Shown piece after piece: positions 1-11,478 of a stretch of 64,000 nucleotides of DNA; position 1 is the first letter of the stretch; the number at the start of each line of letters is the position of its first letter. Location of the stretch: positions 24,945,778 through 25,009,777 of the forward strand of contig NC_060237.1 in assembly GCF_021155775.2 (NCBI RefSeq). Direction: 5' to 3'. Made by a program: the position numbers and the translations under genes. This DNA is from Neodiprion pinetum (Eukaryota > Arthropoda > Insecta > Hymenoptera > Diprionidae). Below the pieces are notes generated by a model. The model was given only the letters and a program-made list of their open reading frames with translations. It ran no database searches and had not been told where the DNA came from.

Positions 1-607
1 AGGAGAGTGACGATAATTTGCTCCGGGTGGCCGACGACGAGAGGCTGGATTTTTTAGCAGCAGCTGTCTCACAGCCGGGCGCGAATGACCGGCGTGTTGT
101 CAATTGACAGGGGCATGAAGGGGGGGAACGGTGGGTAATGTCATGCACTTACCATCGGTGCTGGAGCCTCGGACATCTCGAGTCGAGTGTGGTTCACTTT
201 GCACAGAAATAAAAGGAGCGGCGGACAGGCTGTTTTAGGTTCAGCGACACTCGGCGCACACCGTCGTCACACACGCAACCGCTATCTTGAAATAGCAAAA
301 ACTGTCAGCCATAGCGTTCGACGGCGAGTATCCGTCGGCAGGCCGGTCGAAGCCACCTTCAGACCGCACGGTGGCGCCCTCTCGACGCTCGTCGGCGAAC
401 CCTCAGAGACTGATTCCCCGAAACGCTGCCAGAGCCGAGCTGCCGGACGACCAGCGATGCCTGATCGCAGTATGGCCGCCGTCAGTGGTGTTACTTTAAT
501 TTGTGACAAGTGAATTCGCGCGGTCCGAATTTCGAGTGCCGCGATCGACAAAGCCGCTCCTCAGCATTGGCCGAACTCCCAGGGCCCTCCCAGGGCCCAC
601 CGACAAG
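1..607 (+). promoter_or_regulatory. Possible 5' untranslated exon/promoter-proximal block ending at a consensus splice donor
   Basis: This GC- and CpG-rich start of the window runs up to CAAG|GTAAGA, an almost ideal 5' splice site with the first intron base at 608. A 108-codon frame (187-513) and a 74-codon frame (503-727) are open here, but neither starts and continues in a way that looks coding, and I recognise no domain. The block therefore fits a 5' untranslated exon better than a coding exon. It contains the palindrome TGTCAATTGACA at 98-109. Ultra-short consensus donors also occur by chance in a 64 kb window, so the exon is inferred, not shown. The left boundary is unknown because the window begins here. 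Confidence 0.2.
98..109. promoter_or_regulatory. Palindrome TGTCAATTGACA (paired TALE-homeodomain-like half-sites)
   Basis: A perfect 12-bp palindrome made of two divergent TGACA cores. TGACA is the core recognised by Meis/Homothorax-class homeodomains. The inner GTCAATTGAC recurs at 29680-29689, inside the other promoter/leader-like block of the window. Binding is inference only. Confidence 0.25.
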
Positions 608-1157
608 GTAAGATCCAGAATCCCACATCCGCATACGCGAAATTTGACGATTCGCGAGACGGTGCGCGGCTGTATGTCGCCTCGACGGAAGGTTCGGGCC
701 GTATTTCAACCCTCTCTTAACGCCTGATCGGCGCCCCAGAATTTTCAAATATTCTATCATCCCCCCCTCTACGGACGACGGTGCATCTTCGCCCGAATCG
801 CGACCCTCGCTCGATCTAGGTTCGCCCGTTTCCCAACGATTTCCGCACTCCAGTCTCGCTTCCGTGATGATTATGTTTACGCTAGGTTGGGTTATGTTGG
901 CTCGCCTCTCGCTATGCGCTCAACCAACTCGCACACCGATTGCGCCGGTAAAAACTACCATTTTTAAACACCTCCTCACAACGCGAGTAGATGGCGCACC
1001 CGGTCACTGATACGCAACATTTTTAAAACTCCGTCCGACCGCTGATTTGTTCCTTCGGGTTAGGCGGTATATGCAATTTTTTTTAAATTTATTACTTTCA
1101 TTTCCATTATTCTGCCACGAATTCACTTCCGTTACGATTAAGAGTTTTCTTTCATTC

Positions 1158-1197
1158 ATGTACATTAGACTGATGACTGAGACAGTCTAATGTACAT
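1158..1197. repeat. Perfect 15-bp inverted repeat with a 10-nt loop
   Basis: The arm ATGTACATTAGACTG (1158-1172) is followed after 10 nt (1173-1182) by its exact reverse complement CAGTCTAATGTACAT (1183-1197). Pairing stops at the next bases on both sides, so the stem is 15 bp. It would fold as a stable hairpin in DNA or RNA. It is too short for a typical animal pre-miRNA unless poorly pairing flanks contribute, and I see no target-site duplication that would make it a mobile-element end. Confidence 0.95.
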
Positions 1198-2908
1198 ATA
1201 TGTTTATTATATAAGTGGAATTATTATACTATATATCAAATAACGTATCGAACGGATATCTCGTGAGAAATTCGGACGAAAGAAATTTTTCAAATCTTGA
1301 AAAACCGAAGCACGTTTTCACATTTTTTGCCTCTATTCGGTATAGTCGACACTGCAGGCCGTGTTGTAAAATATTATCCAGACGAATAAGGCATCTGTGG
1401 CTCCCGGTATCAATAAACAACGGGGGCTATTGCAGCCTAGCGAAACGTAGTTATACTTTCATGACGCGGTGAAGTAAGGAGTCTGTTAACAGAGAAATGA
1501 GAATAGTAAACACCCCCCTCCCCCCGTTCGCCGTGATCATACCGATTGAAATTAATTTGTTGTTCATTCCGTGAATTGAAAGAATAAAAATGTGCCTAAG
1601 TTAGACAGCAATGTACGAAATGATTATTACAATGCGAGAATTTGATTTTTCAATTTGGGAGCACAATTTCATTGTTCTAAGTATGCTGCACACTTTCGAG
1701 TTGTTTATTTAAACAATGCCTTTCAATGAGAACAATTCCAATTTTTGACTTTGATGATCAAGTTTGGCTTTCGGAAGTTACAGTCGGTTGAAAATATGTT
1801 TTGCATCGGAAATCATCGAAGTAGAAAATTTTATATTCCAAAAACCGTATAGAATAAAGGTCTGAAAAATGCCTTGTATCTAATTCGTCCAAAGGAATGC
1901 AATACAATATTAGAAAAAGAATCGAAAGAGATGCAGCTGCAAAATGTTGGTAGAGTTGAAAAAAACTAAATCGAGAAGATTTTCTGCAACATTTCAGGCA
2001 ACAATTTTGTCCAATTCGCTGAAACGATCATTCGAAAACAGGCTGAAAAATTAGTGACATAAGGTTTGCGGTATCGTGACAAGTTTTTTCATCATATCTA
2101 TGTTGAAAACTTATAGACTAATCCGTATTACTTGAAGTCCTAGAGTTTCGGTTCAGTGCCAATTTTAAGGGTGCAGAAATTCAAACGAACAAAGATCATA
2201 AAAAATTTATTCGCGCTTGCACAAAAAGAGAAAAATAAAAACATACCGATCGCATCCACGATAAAAATTCCCTGCGTTGAAATCGAAGCATCGCAGTCTC
2301 GATTCTGCTATGATGTGAAAAAGCTTGGAATCGTAGGATTGGGCGCACCGATCCTCTTCCTAAAATAGGCGACACACTGCTACGGGAGTTAAAGCTGGAG
2401 GTGTCTCTTGCTTCCTGTGAAAAGCACAGAGACAGAGATCGATTAAGCATTGCGGATTAATTTACTGGACACCCTTTCACATTGTCTGATGCAAGAAAAA
2501 AGGCGTTTCACTGTATCAATAACGCAGGTTTTTTCGGAACGTGCAATTTTCAGTACGAAATTTTCTGCGGAATTTGTAAAACGTAAAATTTGGGCTGTTC
2601 CAGTCTGTGTACATCGTTTATTTATGTGTTCCATGGAACTATAGGCCACTAAACCGTGCCACTTATAACTATGCACCAAAGCGCTATGTCATTGCTACTA
2701 TGACTCTCACAATTAGAACTGTGGGCGATTGGGCCATCCCCTTGTGAAGCGATGATTTAGCGTGTATTTCCGCTGGCGAAAAACATCAGGTGCGGGTATC
2801 CGGACAGACATTGACAAACTGTTTTCTCACTTTTTTTTACTCTCTTCTTTCCCCGAATTTTTCTTTCCATTTTTCTAAATAACTGTTTCAATATTTTTTT
2901 TCTGTTAG

Positions 2909-2924
2909 AAAAAAAAAAAAAAAA
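2909..2924. repeat. A16 homopolymer
   Basis: Sixteen consecutive A within an AT-rich stretch. There is no clear retroposed sequence upstream that would make it a retroposon tail. Confidence 0.95.
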
Positions 2925-3620
2925 TATTTCTATTTTTTATCTTGATGGAACGATTCACCGTGTATAAATGAGACTTGTCAACGAATGAAAATACCGCCGC
3001 ATTGCTAGGAAACAAATGACATTTTCGCCAGAAAACGGTCGTTCGTGTAATATAATGCGAGGCCGCGTTACCGCGATACGACTTGTGCCAAAATAGCCAA
3101 AGATTTATGGAAAATGCCTTTGTCTTTGCGGGGTACAACTATGTGAATATTTCGCGACATTTGTTGAATATTCTTGATATATGTGTAGGTATATATATAT
3201 ACGCAGTCAAAGTTTCTGCGTGTACCATATCCATGATGTGTCGTACATTATACCCATCCTTATATATGTGTGGTAGGTACATACAGGTACAAGAAAGAGG
3301 AAAAAAATTCCTCCGTAAATTACGATTTTCATGTAGGCGATTTTATTTCATATCGTCTCCCCTAGTCCGCTTCGATTCCCTCATTCATTCCTCAATCGCG
3401 TATTTGTCGTTCTTTTATTTCACTTTTTCTTTTTTTCTTCTGTACCACCTTATCGCCATCCCCGCCGGTGATCGTGGATCGCAAATCTGCCTGTTATTTT
3501 ATTTTAAGTGTATTTCTTTTTCAAAATTGACGCGTGATTCATCGGCTTTAGCTAAGCTATCGCGTGGGCGTCGGCTGTATCATCGGGCAGAAAAGAAACA
3601 TACGTACATGCATACAACTC

Positions 3621-3669
3621 ATTATTATTATTATTATTGTTGTTATTTTTGTTATTGTTATTGTTATTT
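3621..3669. repeat. (ATT)6 followed by imperfect TTA/TTG repeats
   Basis: Perfect ATT units at 3621-3638 continue as interrupted TTG/TTA units. This repeat encodes the Tyr/Cys run at the end of the 3083-3691 open frame and explains why that frame is long. Confidence 0.9.
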
Positions 3670-3947
3670 ACTTGCAATTTGCAACAGCTAATCGTTCTCT
3701 TCGATACCAAACAACCTCGTGAAAAATTTCAATACGCCGATAGCTCTTTGGATTTATGCTGCTTATTGCTTGACGCGAAAGCTATACGCTGCCTGCCGGA
3801 CTTACGGCCATGATTTGGATCTGATCCCATTATCTCAAAGTGTATCGAAATCCGATTTATATCGCGGTTACGCAACCGCGGTGATGGTAACAGGTATTTG
3901 TGTCATATTTTGTTTGACTCTTATCTCGAATCGCGAAATCAGCATGG

Positions 3948-3955
3948 TGACGTCA
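3948..3955. promoter_or_regulatory. TGACGTCA (CRE/ATF-type palindrome)
   Basis: An exact 8-bp cAMP-response-element palindrome. Four copies were seen by eye in the window (also 5595, 48978 and 49031), against roughly one expected by chance. Function is inferred from the motif alone. Confidence 0.3.
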
Positions 3956-4554
3956 TCAAGAGGGAAAAAAAAATAATAATATTATTCGTCGTGCGGTAGG
4001 TTACGTAACGCGTCAAAGTGTTTATGTTTATGTATGAATAATAAGAGTTGAATGTTACTCCTCGAATTGTTAGAATAATTCCAATTTCACGCGCATTCGT
4101 TTAAATAAAACAACGAATTTCGTGGCCCAGAAATAAAAATAAAAATCCCTACTACGTATAATTCACTTCATCGATCGTAAGAGTATAATATGTAGTAACG
4201 TACATTGAATTACATATCATTTATAACGCGTAGACGTAATCTTGAAACGTCACCAGTGTGTGCAGCTACTCGAGGCGTGCCGCTTGTAACCTGTGTATAA
4301 TAATATAAATTTATGTATATTTATTCAATCACGAGGACAATCGCAGGGATTGTGAATCCTTGGAAACGTCGACGTTTGAAGAGAGTTTCGCGTTCTTACA
4401 ACCGTAGCCTGTATACACAGGTATACGCGAGATCGATCGATATTCGGTCGGATCGATACGACAAAAAGGAATCGCGGTTTGTTTCGCGTTTTTTCGATCT
4501 TCTGTAAAGCCGGGGAAGAGAAAAGATTCGCTCGACCGCGGTAATTACGTGAAG

Positions 4555-4623
4555 TTTTTTTTTTTTTTTTATTTTTTTTTTCTTTCCAACTGTTTTTTTC
4601 TTATTTTTTTTGTTGTTGTTTTG
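4555..4623. repeat. T-rich tract including T16
   Basis: T16 at 4555-4570 is followed by further T runs broken by single bases, ending in TTG units. Simple low-complexity sequence. Confidence 0.9.
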
Positions 4624-5392
4624 TTTTCACTTATTTAGTTCTTTAATTTTATTCTATCCGCTGTAAGATCTTTCCGACACGTTTTCACCGCATTCTGTAA
4701 ACCTTTCGGACGCGCGCTCGTTTGTAAGCACGGTCAGTAAAATTTTGGAATCTTGGATAAAAACGGGGAAAAACGAAGAAACGATTAAATTCGGCGAACG
4801 TTGCAAAAACGCGGGAACGCGTCTGCGACACGTGCTTACTCTCCTTCTCCTTCAAACCTCGGACCACACACGTTGTTGGACGAAATACTGGAAACGCCGC
4901 AGCACCGACGATCGAAATTCGTTGCGAGATGTAATTTATTCCGTCCTCGCGATGTGTCGAGGTAATTGCAGGCCTTATAAAGTCGATCAGCCCAAAAAAA
5001 AACTCCTGGAAGTCTAAAAAGCCTCGTCACGGTTTCCGCTCAACTTTCCTCCCAATTCGAATGACCGAATTTATATCCGAGCTTTAATTGCATGCCGAAC
5101 GCACAGGTTAATCAAATTAATACCCGCATTAACATCAGAGTCCTCACCCGAGGCTTTACGTATGCTGCTGTAAATGTAGCTCGAATTAAGAGTTTACGTG
5201 CGGTTAGTTTCTTAGCTCTGATCGTAAAACGTGTTTCTGTTATCACCGACTTTGATTTACGATTTATTTTCCAGATTGAGAGAAATAAGCATCGTAGGTA
5301 TAGACAACTTGTGTAAAAAATGACAGGAAATGGAAATATGTACACCGAGAGCCAGATGAGAATTTGGAAATGTATTCTGGCTTCGTCGGGCG

Positions 5393-5412
5393 ATTTAATT
5401 CCCCAATTAAAT
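5393..5412. repeat. Short perfect hairpin, 8-bp stem, CCCC loop
   Basis: ATTTAATT (5393-5400) and AATTAAAT (5405-5412) are reverse complements around CCCC. Small AT hairpins like this are expected by chance. Confidence 0.8.
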
Positions 5413-5594
5413 TCTACAACGAATCCAAAGGGAAAATAATTTAAAAAATTGAGAGAAAGCCGAGGAAGAGCCAGTCAATTTTTAAAAACCGTTTTCAATC
5501 TTACACGCTCGAGCATATTTGGTAACAAGTAATGATTCAAAAGAAACGCCATGACAATGCTCATTCATAATTTTACGCTCCATTGCACGCTTCG

Positions 5595-5602
5595 TGACGT
5601 CA
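5595..5602. promoter_or_regulatory. TGACGTCA (CRE/ATF-type palindrome)
   Basis: Exact CRE palindrome in non-coding sequence. It is listed because the motif recurs, paired, inside the inverted repeat at 48971-49045. Confidence 0.3.
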
Positions 5603-6486
5603 TACGTTACATCGATGCGGTGCGGTGTTCTCTGAAAATTAAAACGTTCCTTTATCCAAACAGAAAGAATGATTTCCGGCAATAGATTTTCAAATGAAAA
5701 AAAATCTACCGAAAGCCCGAAACCTCGCTGTATATGGAATCGTAAAATGATGACAAATGAATCCTCGGTTATTAAATCGGCATAAGACACTTACGACATC
5801 GTCAACCTTGCTTGACCAAATTTTGGGCCAAGATACGAACCGATTTATTCATGAATTTATCGCCCACGCGCGAGTAACGGTTCGCGGCTGCAATTTCTTT
5901 CGTTTATTCGTTTTTCCTCGTATTTTTTTTTTTTTCTTATCTCATACGTCGACGATACGATCTACACCGAGACTCTCGTTCGCCTTTCAAGCAAGGGCGT
6001 AAACCGGAAGCGGTCATTTTACCTCGAGGCAAATTCATCGCTCGGGAGTTACGGCCCCGGTACGCGTTTACATCCCAGATCCAGCCAGGCTGGTTAGGTT
6101 AGGTACCTACAACATAAAAGTGCGAAGGTACAACGTGTCGAACCGCAAAATACCTGCGAAAACACGCGGGAGAGAGGCTTTGTTTGGCAGTAGGTACGTA
6201 CAAATTGTTCGGCTTTACCGCGAGCCTCGAGGGCCTTGCCCTAATTTTATTCGCCCGGTGAACTGCAGCGAATTCCCCGCACTGGACACAACGCAGGTTC
6301 AAATATTGCGGGATTATTCAGAGGCGCGAAAAGAATGCGGCAAGGGATGCTAAAGCTGTGGAGCGGTGCGTTTCTTAGGCATATTTTATGCTACCGTGAC
6401 AACTTCGGCAGGGCGGCGATATTGTTTATATCGATTTTGGCAAGGTGGGACGAATATTTGGCACTGTTTACAGGCGCTCAAACCGC

Positions 6487-6506
6487 GTACATTATTATTA
6501 ATGTAC
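6487..6506. repeat. Short perfect hairpin, 8-bp stem
   Basis: GTACATTA and TAATGTAC pair around the loop TTAT. Probably a chance occurrence. Confidence 0.8.
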
Positions 6507-7895
6507 CTGAAACCTCGAGGAGGTTTCCTGGCGGCGGGCAACGCCGTTGTTGAGGTATTACTGTCATCTTGGCAGCTTTTTACCCGTTTTGATTTAGCGT
6601 CCCCGTTAAACCACCAAACTCTCGTGCAACGCCGCTCTTCTCCTCGTTCATTTTATACGAGATGCCCGAGAGAATATACCCAGGCTGTAACAACACCCGA
6701 CAACGCCGACTTGCGATACCGGGAGCACACCGCGTTTCGCATGGCGGGATGCAAGCGGTTATTCGACCGGAAGTATCGCGCAACGTTGCCCGAACTCTCC
6801 AAATTGCCCTCACCTAGTTATGCATTTTTCTAATTTGTTTATTTACTTATTTACTTATTCTTTGTATCATATATTTCGCTTTACTCCGCTCACCGCTGAT
6901 ACATCATCGTTGTTTTCAGGAATAATCACAAAGCGAACGTTGCCGGTGTGTTTATTTCGGTGAAACGACGATCGTCGGAGCAAACTTTTCCTTCATTTTT
7001 CGTTTCCCGTTTCTCCGTCCGCAGACCCGACTACTCGGGTATTTATCAGACTCCCTTTTGTTATTGGACGAAATCATTTTCAAGGCTCAGCTCTTTAGCC
7101 ACGAATAACATGCCGAATAACAAGGCTGACCGGACCGTCGACGGGCGTGAAAACAAAAAGGCGGTATTCTCGTTTCTTTCGTTTTAACTGACGTGCCGAT
7201 CCCCCTTGTCGTCGTCTTCCTCTTCGTCTTTGCTGCCGTCGAGCCGAGGCGGGAACGTAGGATTAGATAAAAGACATTTCGTCACTTTCCCGAGTGTCGC
7301 ACCTAGTAACCTCACGTTAAATTCCTCGCAAGTCGCACCACTCCGATTCAGAGGCTGATGCCGGTCCAGTTGCCCTGTAACGACTCTCGCCCCGCAATCT
7401 CGCAAATAAAACGACACGCGATTCGACCGCAAAGCGCTGCAGCGCTTCAAAGCGTTCATCGCGTTGTTAAGACGGCCTTTCTTTCCCGTACAATCGGTTT
7501 CGAAGAGATTTTCAGTGTAGAAAGAAAAAAAACCGTCACTCTCGATTTACGTGTTGTTCCTCAATTTTCTCGACGACTTTTATTTTTATTCTCTACCAAG
7601 TTTCTCCCTCTTCGCGCCGTGTCTGCCAAAACAGCGATGATGGACTCGACGATTGTGTTCTTAAGGACGCAAAGTTTTAAAAGCTAGCGTCACGCCCAAA
7701 TGTCAAGCTTATAAGACCGTGCCAATTTGTATAATAAGAAGAAGAATCCTCCCCATCCCCTTTCCCCTTCTGCATTCGCGTGCGAAATAACTAATGCAAA
7801 ATTTTCAGGCGCCACCCGTGGGTAACCAAGTGTGCAAATAATACAGTTGCCAATTCGCATGCGTGAATCTAACGAGATTTCTTTCATCTTTCAAG

Positions 7896-8031
7896 GATGT
7901 TACAGTCGAGGTTTTGCCTCTTGACGCTGTACCTATGTCATGCAGAATTGCATAATTATCGGGTTTCTCGCTCGATCTATCTTGATCATGTATTCGACGA
8001 TTTTCGACCCTTGATTCAATTCATTTAATCG
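7896..8031 (+). other. Candidate exon with strong splice sites, containing a 43-codon frame
   Basis: A pyrimidine-rich acceptor (TTTCTTTCATCTTTCAAG) ends at 7895 and a consensus donor (ATCG|GTAAGT) begins at 8032, enclosing 136 nt. One base inside is an ATG (7897) opening a 43-codon frame that stops with TAA at 8026-8028, before the donor. Its first 16 residues (MLQSRFCLLTLYLCHA) look like a short hydrophobic signal peptide with a small residue before a possible cleavage point, then a polar tail. The other two frames also contain stops, so a spliced exon here would be 5' untranslated with an upstream ORF, or would carry a tiny secreted peptide. It lies upstream of the 14159 start-codon exon on the same strand and could be a leader exon of that model. 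Chance splice pairs of this quality are expected a few times in the window. Confidence 0.2.
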
Positions 8032-11000
8032 GTAAGTCATTTGTGTGATCAAATTTTTCTAATTATATGTACGTACAGCGCGGTAGCCGCAGCTTGTAAA
8101 AAATCAATCAGCTGTGCACAAAGTTGACTTGATTTTTATTCGGCTTCTCTTCTTCCCTTCAAATAGAAAATAGTTTCATTTTTAGACAGAGGAATCGCAT
8201 CGTCTCATTTTATAACGTGGTAGAAAACTCGCGAGTCTGTATCATAATCATGATCGTGATATACGTACATTCGAAAGAACCGGACCTCGGGAGAAAAGGT
8301 GAAAACACGCGTGGCGTGGGCCCACGATGATGGGGCCGTCGTCCACTCTTCGCGTTGTTATTATTCTTTTCTATCGTTTGAAATCTCTCATTCCTTGTTC
8401 GTCCTCCCTCGCTATTTCACTGCCTCATTATTATTCTCAAACCGTCGTGCGTGCATTTTCGGATCTTATAACGCCGAGTATTGTAACGTCGAGTTTGAAT
8501 CCAGCCGAAGAGAAGATACATTTTTCACTATTTTCAATTTATTTGTATTTTTTTTGTACATACACTTCACTTTTATTTCGCGTTGCATTACAAAGACGAC
8601 GATATACGACGATGTGAAACAAATTTTGACAAATTTTTTGGACAGATTTCAAGCGTGAACTCGAGCACCTGTACGTACGCCTCCTTTCAGAAACAATATA
8701 TGAGACGCAGAAAAAATAAATAAAACTAAAATTAACACGAATCAATCCGTCATACGTGAAAATAAAATAAACGCGTGAAATTCCGATCGTGTTATAGGAA
8801 GTGGAGGAGGAGAGAAAAAAGGTGGTTGGAGGAAGACGACGAGAGTCGGTGAATATCCAGCGGCGAACGCAACAAATCTTTCATCGTCGTCAAAGGTTGC
8901 CCCTCCCGGTGACCCGGGCCGCCTTACACCCGACGGTAGTAAAGCGGATGTTAAATTATTTTCGAATCGGTTTTGCTCGTGCCAGTCAGGAAGGCAGCAA
9001 CAAACCGTCAAATGTCAAGTGTCAAGTGCGGGGGTGTGACGGCTGTCAGTTAAGGGGCGAAAATTTTTCCGAGGTCCGTGTTAACCGCTCCTCTTGTACG
9101 TATGTGTGTTTACAAAGAAGCATGCACACATTGTACACATGTGTAACATACGTATGCATTCACACATACAGGCATGCCACATGTAAAGCCACCGTTAAAA
9201 AGACGATTGTACATTTTTTTAAAAGAACACGCGGCTGCATTCTACAAACTTGAAAGCATGTAGAAGCTAGTCTTTGTATTTGTCGCATGCGTATATATAT
9301 ATATATGTACACGTGTACAGAAATACGGATATACCTACGCTACGGTATACCTACCGATATAAATTGAATGTGAAAACCTGGATGGAACTGAAACGCTTTC
9401 GACGGGTCGCATTTATCGGAATCGTTGACTCTGGACAAACCGATTTATCTCGTTTCTTGACGGTGTTAAATTACAACGCCCATCCCCCGTCTTCCTTTCG
9501 TTATCTATATAATAGCGAAAGAATACGAGACAAGGATAAAAAAAACAAGGGCTTATCGTTAATTCAGACTGTGAAAAATGATCGGTGACGTACATCTGAT
9601 CAGATTTTTCTACAACTCATCGGAATCGCCCTTTTACTACGTGGGTGGCGAACCAAAGTAGATCGTCGCAATACGGTTCAGGCCGATCCGACGGAGCTCC
9701 GTATTTTTTACCGATCCATTAGGGGTGCATCGCAAGCCGACTTCATCTCTCGATTCCGATACACGGGGACAGCGGAGAATGCACTCCGGACGTCGAATGG
9801 ATCTGGGGCGCATGGCGTGTATTCGTCGCGGTTTGGCAACGGCACGCAACACGCGTTTCCGAAGGTTTTAAACCCGGCCAATAATAATTCGTTCCCATCA
9901 GCTTAGCCGGCGAAGAAGGCAAGCGAGAGGCAGGCGCCGCCGGTACAATATCCAACTCTCTGTCGAGCAGAAGAACGCGTGGGCGTTGTCAAATGGCACA
10001 ACCAGCCAGATATCTAGCTCTAGCCTTCCCCCGCACGTCGCTTGGACCGTGCTACTATTTTCGGGGTACGTCGCGGTTGTTTACGCGTCGGGGGGACATT
10101 TTTCTATACGTCAAAAAAACTCTACTGGACTAGGACGTCGTCAACCTATGCTCCGTCATACGGTTTCCACAACCAAACATGCGCTTATGGATACTCCCGG
10201 AATTTTTTACTTGCACAGGTTGGCTCGACTTGTTCGCTCTGCAGTTTTGCAAGTAGAATCAATTCTGCACGAGAATGGAAATTCGGAATTTTAAAACGGT
10301 GTTTCGAGACTAAATATCGAAAATACAACTGTATTTTATTTCATTCTTCTTCAATTATGTTTGTCGATCTTTGCGATCGAGCGACATCCGGATAATTTTC
10401 TCGTGCCTAAAAATTCTTTCAGGTTTTTCAGACGGTCAAGTAACTGCAACGTATAGTACGTATCGTGATATAATGATATGCAGAAATTGACGAGGGCGTC
10501 CAGGTTTCACCGCAATCAAACCTGATTCGCTTTGCGTTTTATGAATGAATATCCGTCCAGCTCTCTCACCCGTATGCTAATCCGGTAAAGGATCCGTTTG
10601 CACGACGTGCAAGGTCTCCGAGTGGATTGGTCCGTGAAGATCGTCCGAGAGATCTCGTAAGCCGCGCGAGGTAAAGCAATTATATTATTTATGACCTGAT
10701 TTCAATTCGATTACGATATCACAGCTACAGTCTCGTACGCTCGGCTCTATACTGTGCGCATTGATATACGATAGTTCAACGTTTCCTAGTCGCATCAACT
10801 TTACCTTGACTATTTATAGCTACTGCGATTCCCACGGTTCTTACTCTGCCGTTTGTACGTGCACGTAGAAATGATATTTTAACGCCAGAGATCAAGAAAA
10901 TGAATTAAACTCGTTTCTATTCATTCATAATCGGAAATTTGATTGAACGGAATAGCGATTGAATCGAAGAGAAAATTTGCCTGATCCATAAGTGTACGTG

Positions 11001-11316
11001 TCCTCGATCTTAGCGCAAGAACGCCGAAGGGTGAAAATGATCTTATACGCCTCAAACATCAATGATAAATAGTTAATACCAAATGCCGGAATTGTGGCTA
11101 GCATGATTACCCAGTAAATGTCGCACGTCGGCACGCCGTATTAAAACTTGAACGTTTTAATGGCATCCTCGACTCGACGACGACTGCAAAGTTGCAAACG
11201 ACTTGCGTAATAATGACGTCTCAATTCTCTTTGACATTTGGTGAGACCACGAGGTGAGATACAGCTGCCGGTGTAGGTAACAATCCGTTTGAAGTTGCAA
11301 GTCGGTGTGTGGAAAC
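8032..11316. other. Non-coding stretch, no supportable gene
   Basis: This holds overlapping chance frames of 90-150 codons (8299-8658, 8801-9253, 9274-9588, 9986-10395) with no recognisable motif. It also has a (TA)n run at 9292-9306 and TACCTAC copies near 9332 and 9347. A weak donor-like GAGGTAAAG near 10.67 kb follows a short open frame but has no convincing acceptor. Confidence 0.6.
9292..9306. repeat. (TA)n run
   Basis: Fifteen bases of alternating TA. A short dinucleotide repeat in non-coding sequence. Confidence 0.9.
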
Positions 11317-11478
11317 ATGCTTGATATCGCCAGCGGAAACAAAACTGACGACGAGGAGGCTAATCTACCGCACAGCGATGCCTCGCTACCTGCGGTAGAA
11401 ACTACCGACGAGAAGAAAAGAGAAAATGTGGAAAAACGGAAACGGGAACTAGCGTATACACGCGTTACACGTACGTAG
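11317..11478 (+). CDS. Candidate 53-codon small ORF or initial coding exon (unrecognised)
   Basis: An ATG in good insect context (GAAACATG) opens 53 codons ending at TAG 11476-11478, and an in-frame TGA lies upstream at 11290-11292. Residues 9-30 are rich in Asp/Glu (KTDDEEAN then HSDASL), and residues 31-44 are strongly charged (TTDEKKRENVEKRKRE), a composition typical of cytosolic N-termini. The charge partly follows from purine-rich DNA. Near the end, CAC|GTACGT could be a splice donor, so the frame might be a first coding exon whose continuation is elsewhere. No downstream partner could be identified. I do not recognise the protein. Frames of this length are common by chance; composition and start context are the only support. 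Confidence 0.2.
   Translation: MLDIASGNKTDDEEANLPHSDASLPAVETTDEKKRENVEKRKRELAYTRVTRT

Larger units (their letters stand above)
614..7895. other. Non-coding stretch, AT-rich in parts, no supportable gene
   Basis: The first part (about 1.06-3.05 kb) is AT-rich and contains the perfect inverted repeat at 1158-1197 and an A16 run. A 202-codon TTG-initiated frame lies at 3083-3691; its C-terminal part is a Tyr/Cys run read from a TTA/TTG repeat, so I do not call it a gene. A T-rich tract lies at 4555-4623. Frames of 70-155 codons at 2156-2368, 4745-5017 and 6366-6833 have no recognisable motif. Small perfect hairpins occur at 5393-5412 and 6487-6506. Nothing else stands out. Confidence 0.6.

Noticed and set aside
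6091..6103. TTAGG-like telomeric repeat (GGTTAGGTTAGG)
   Set aside because: Only two units in the middle of the window; not an array.
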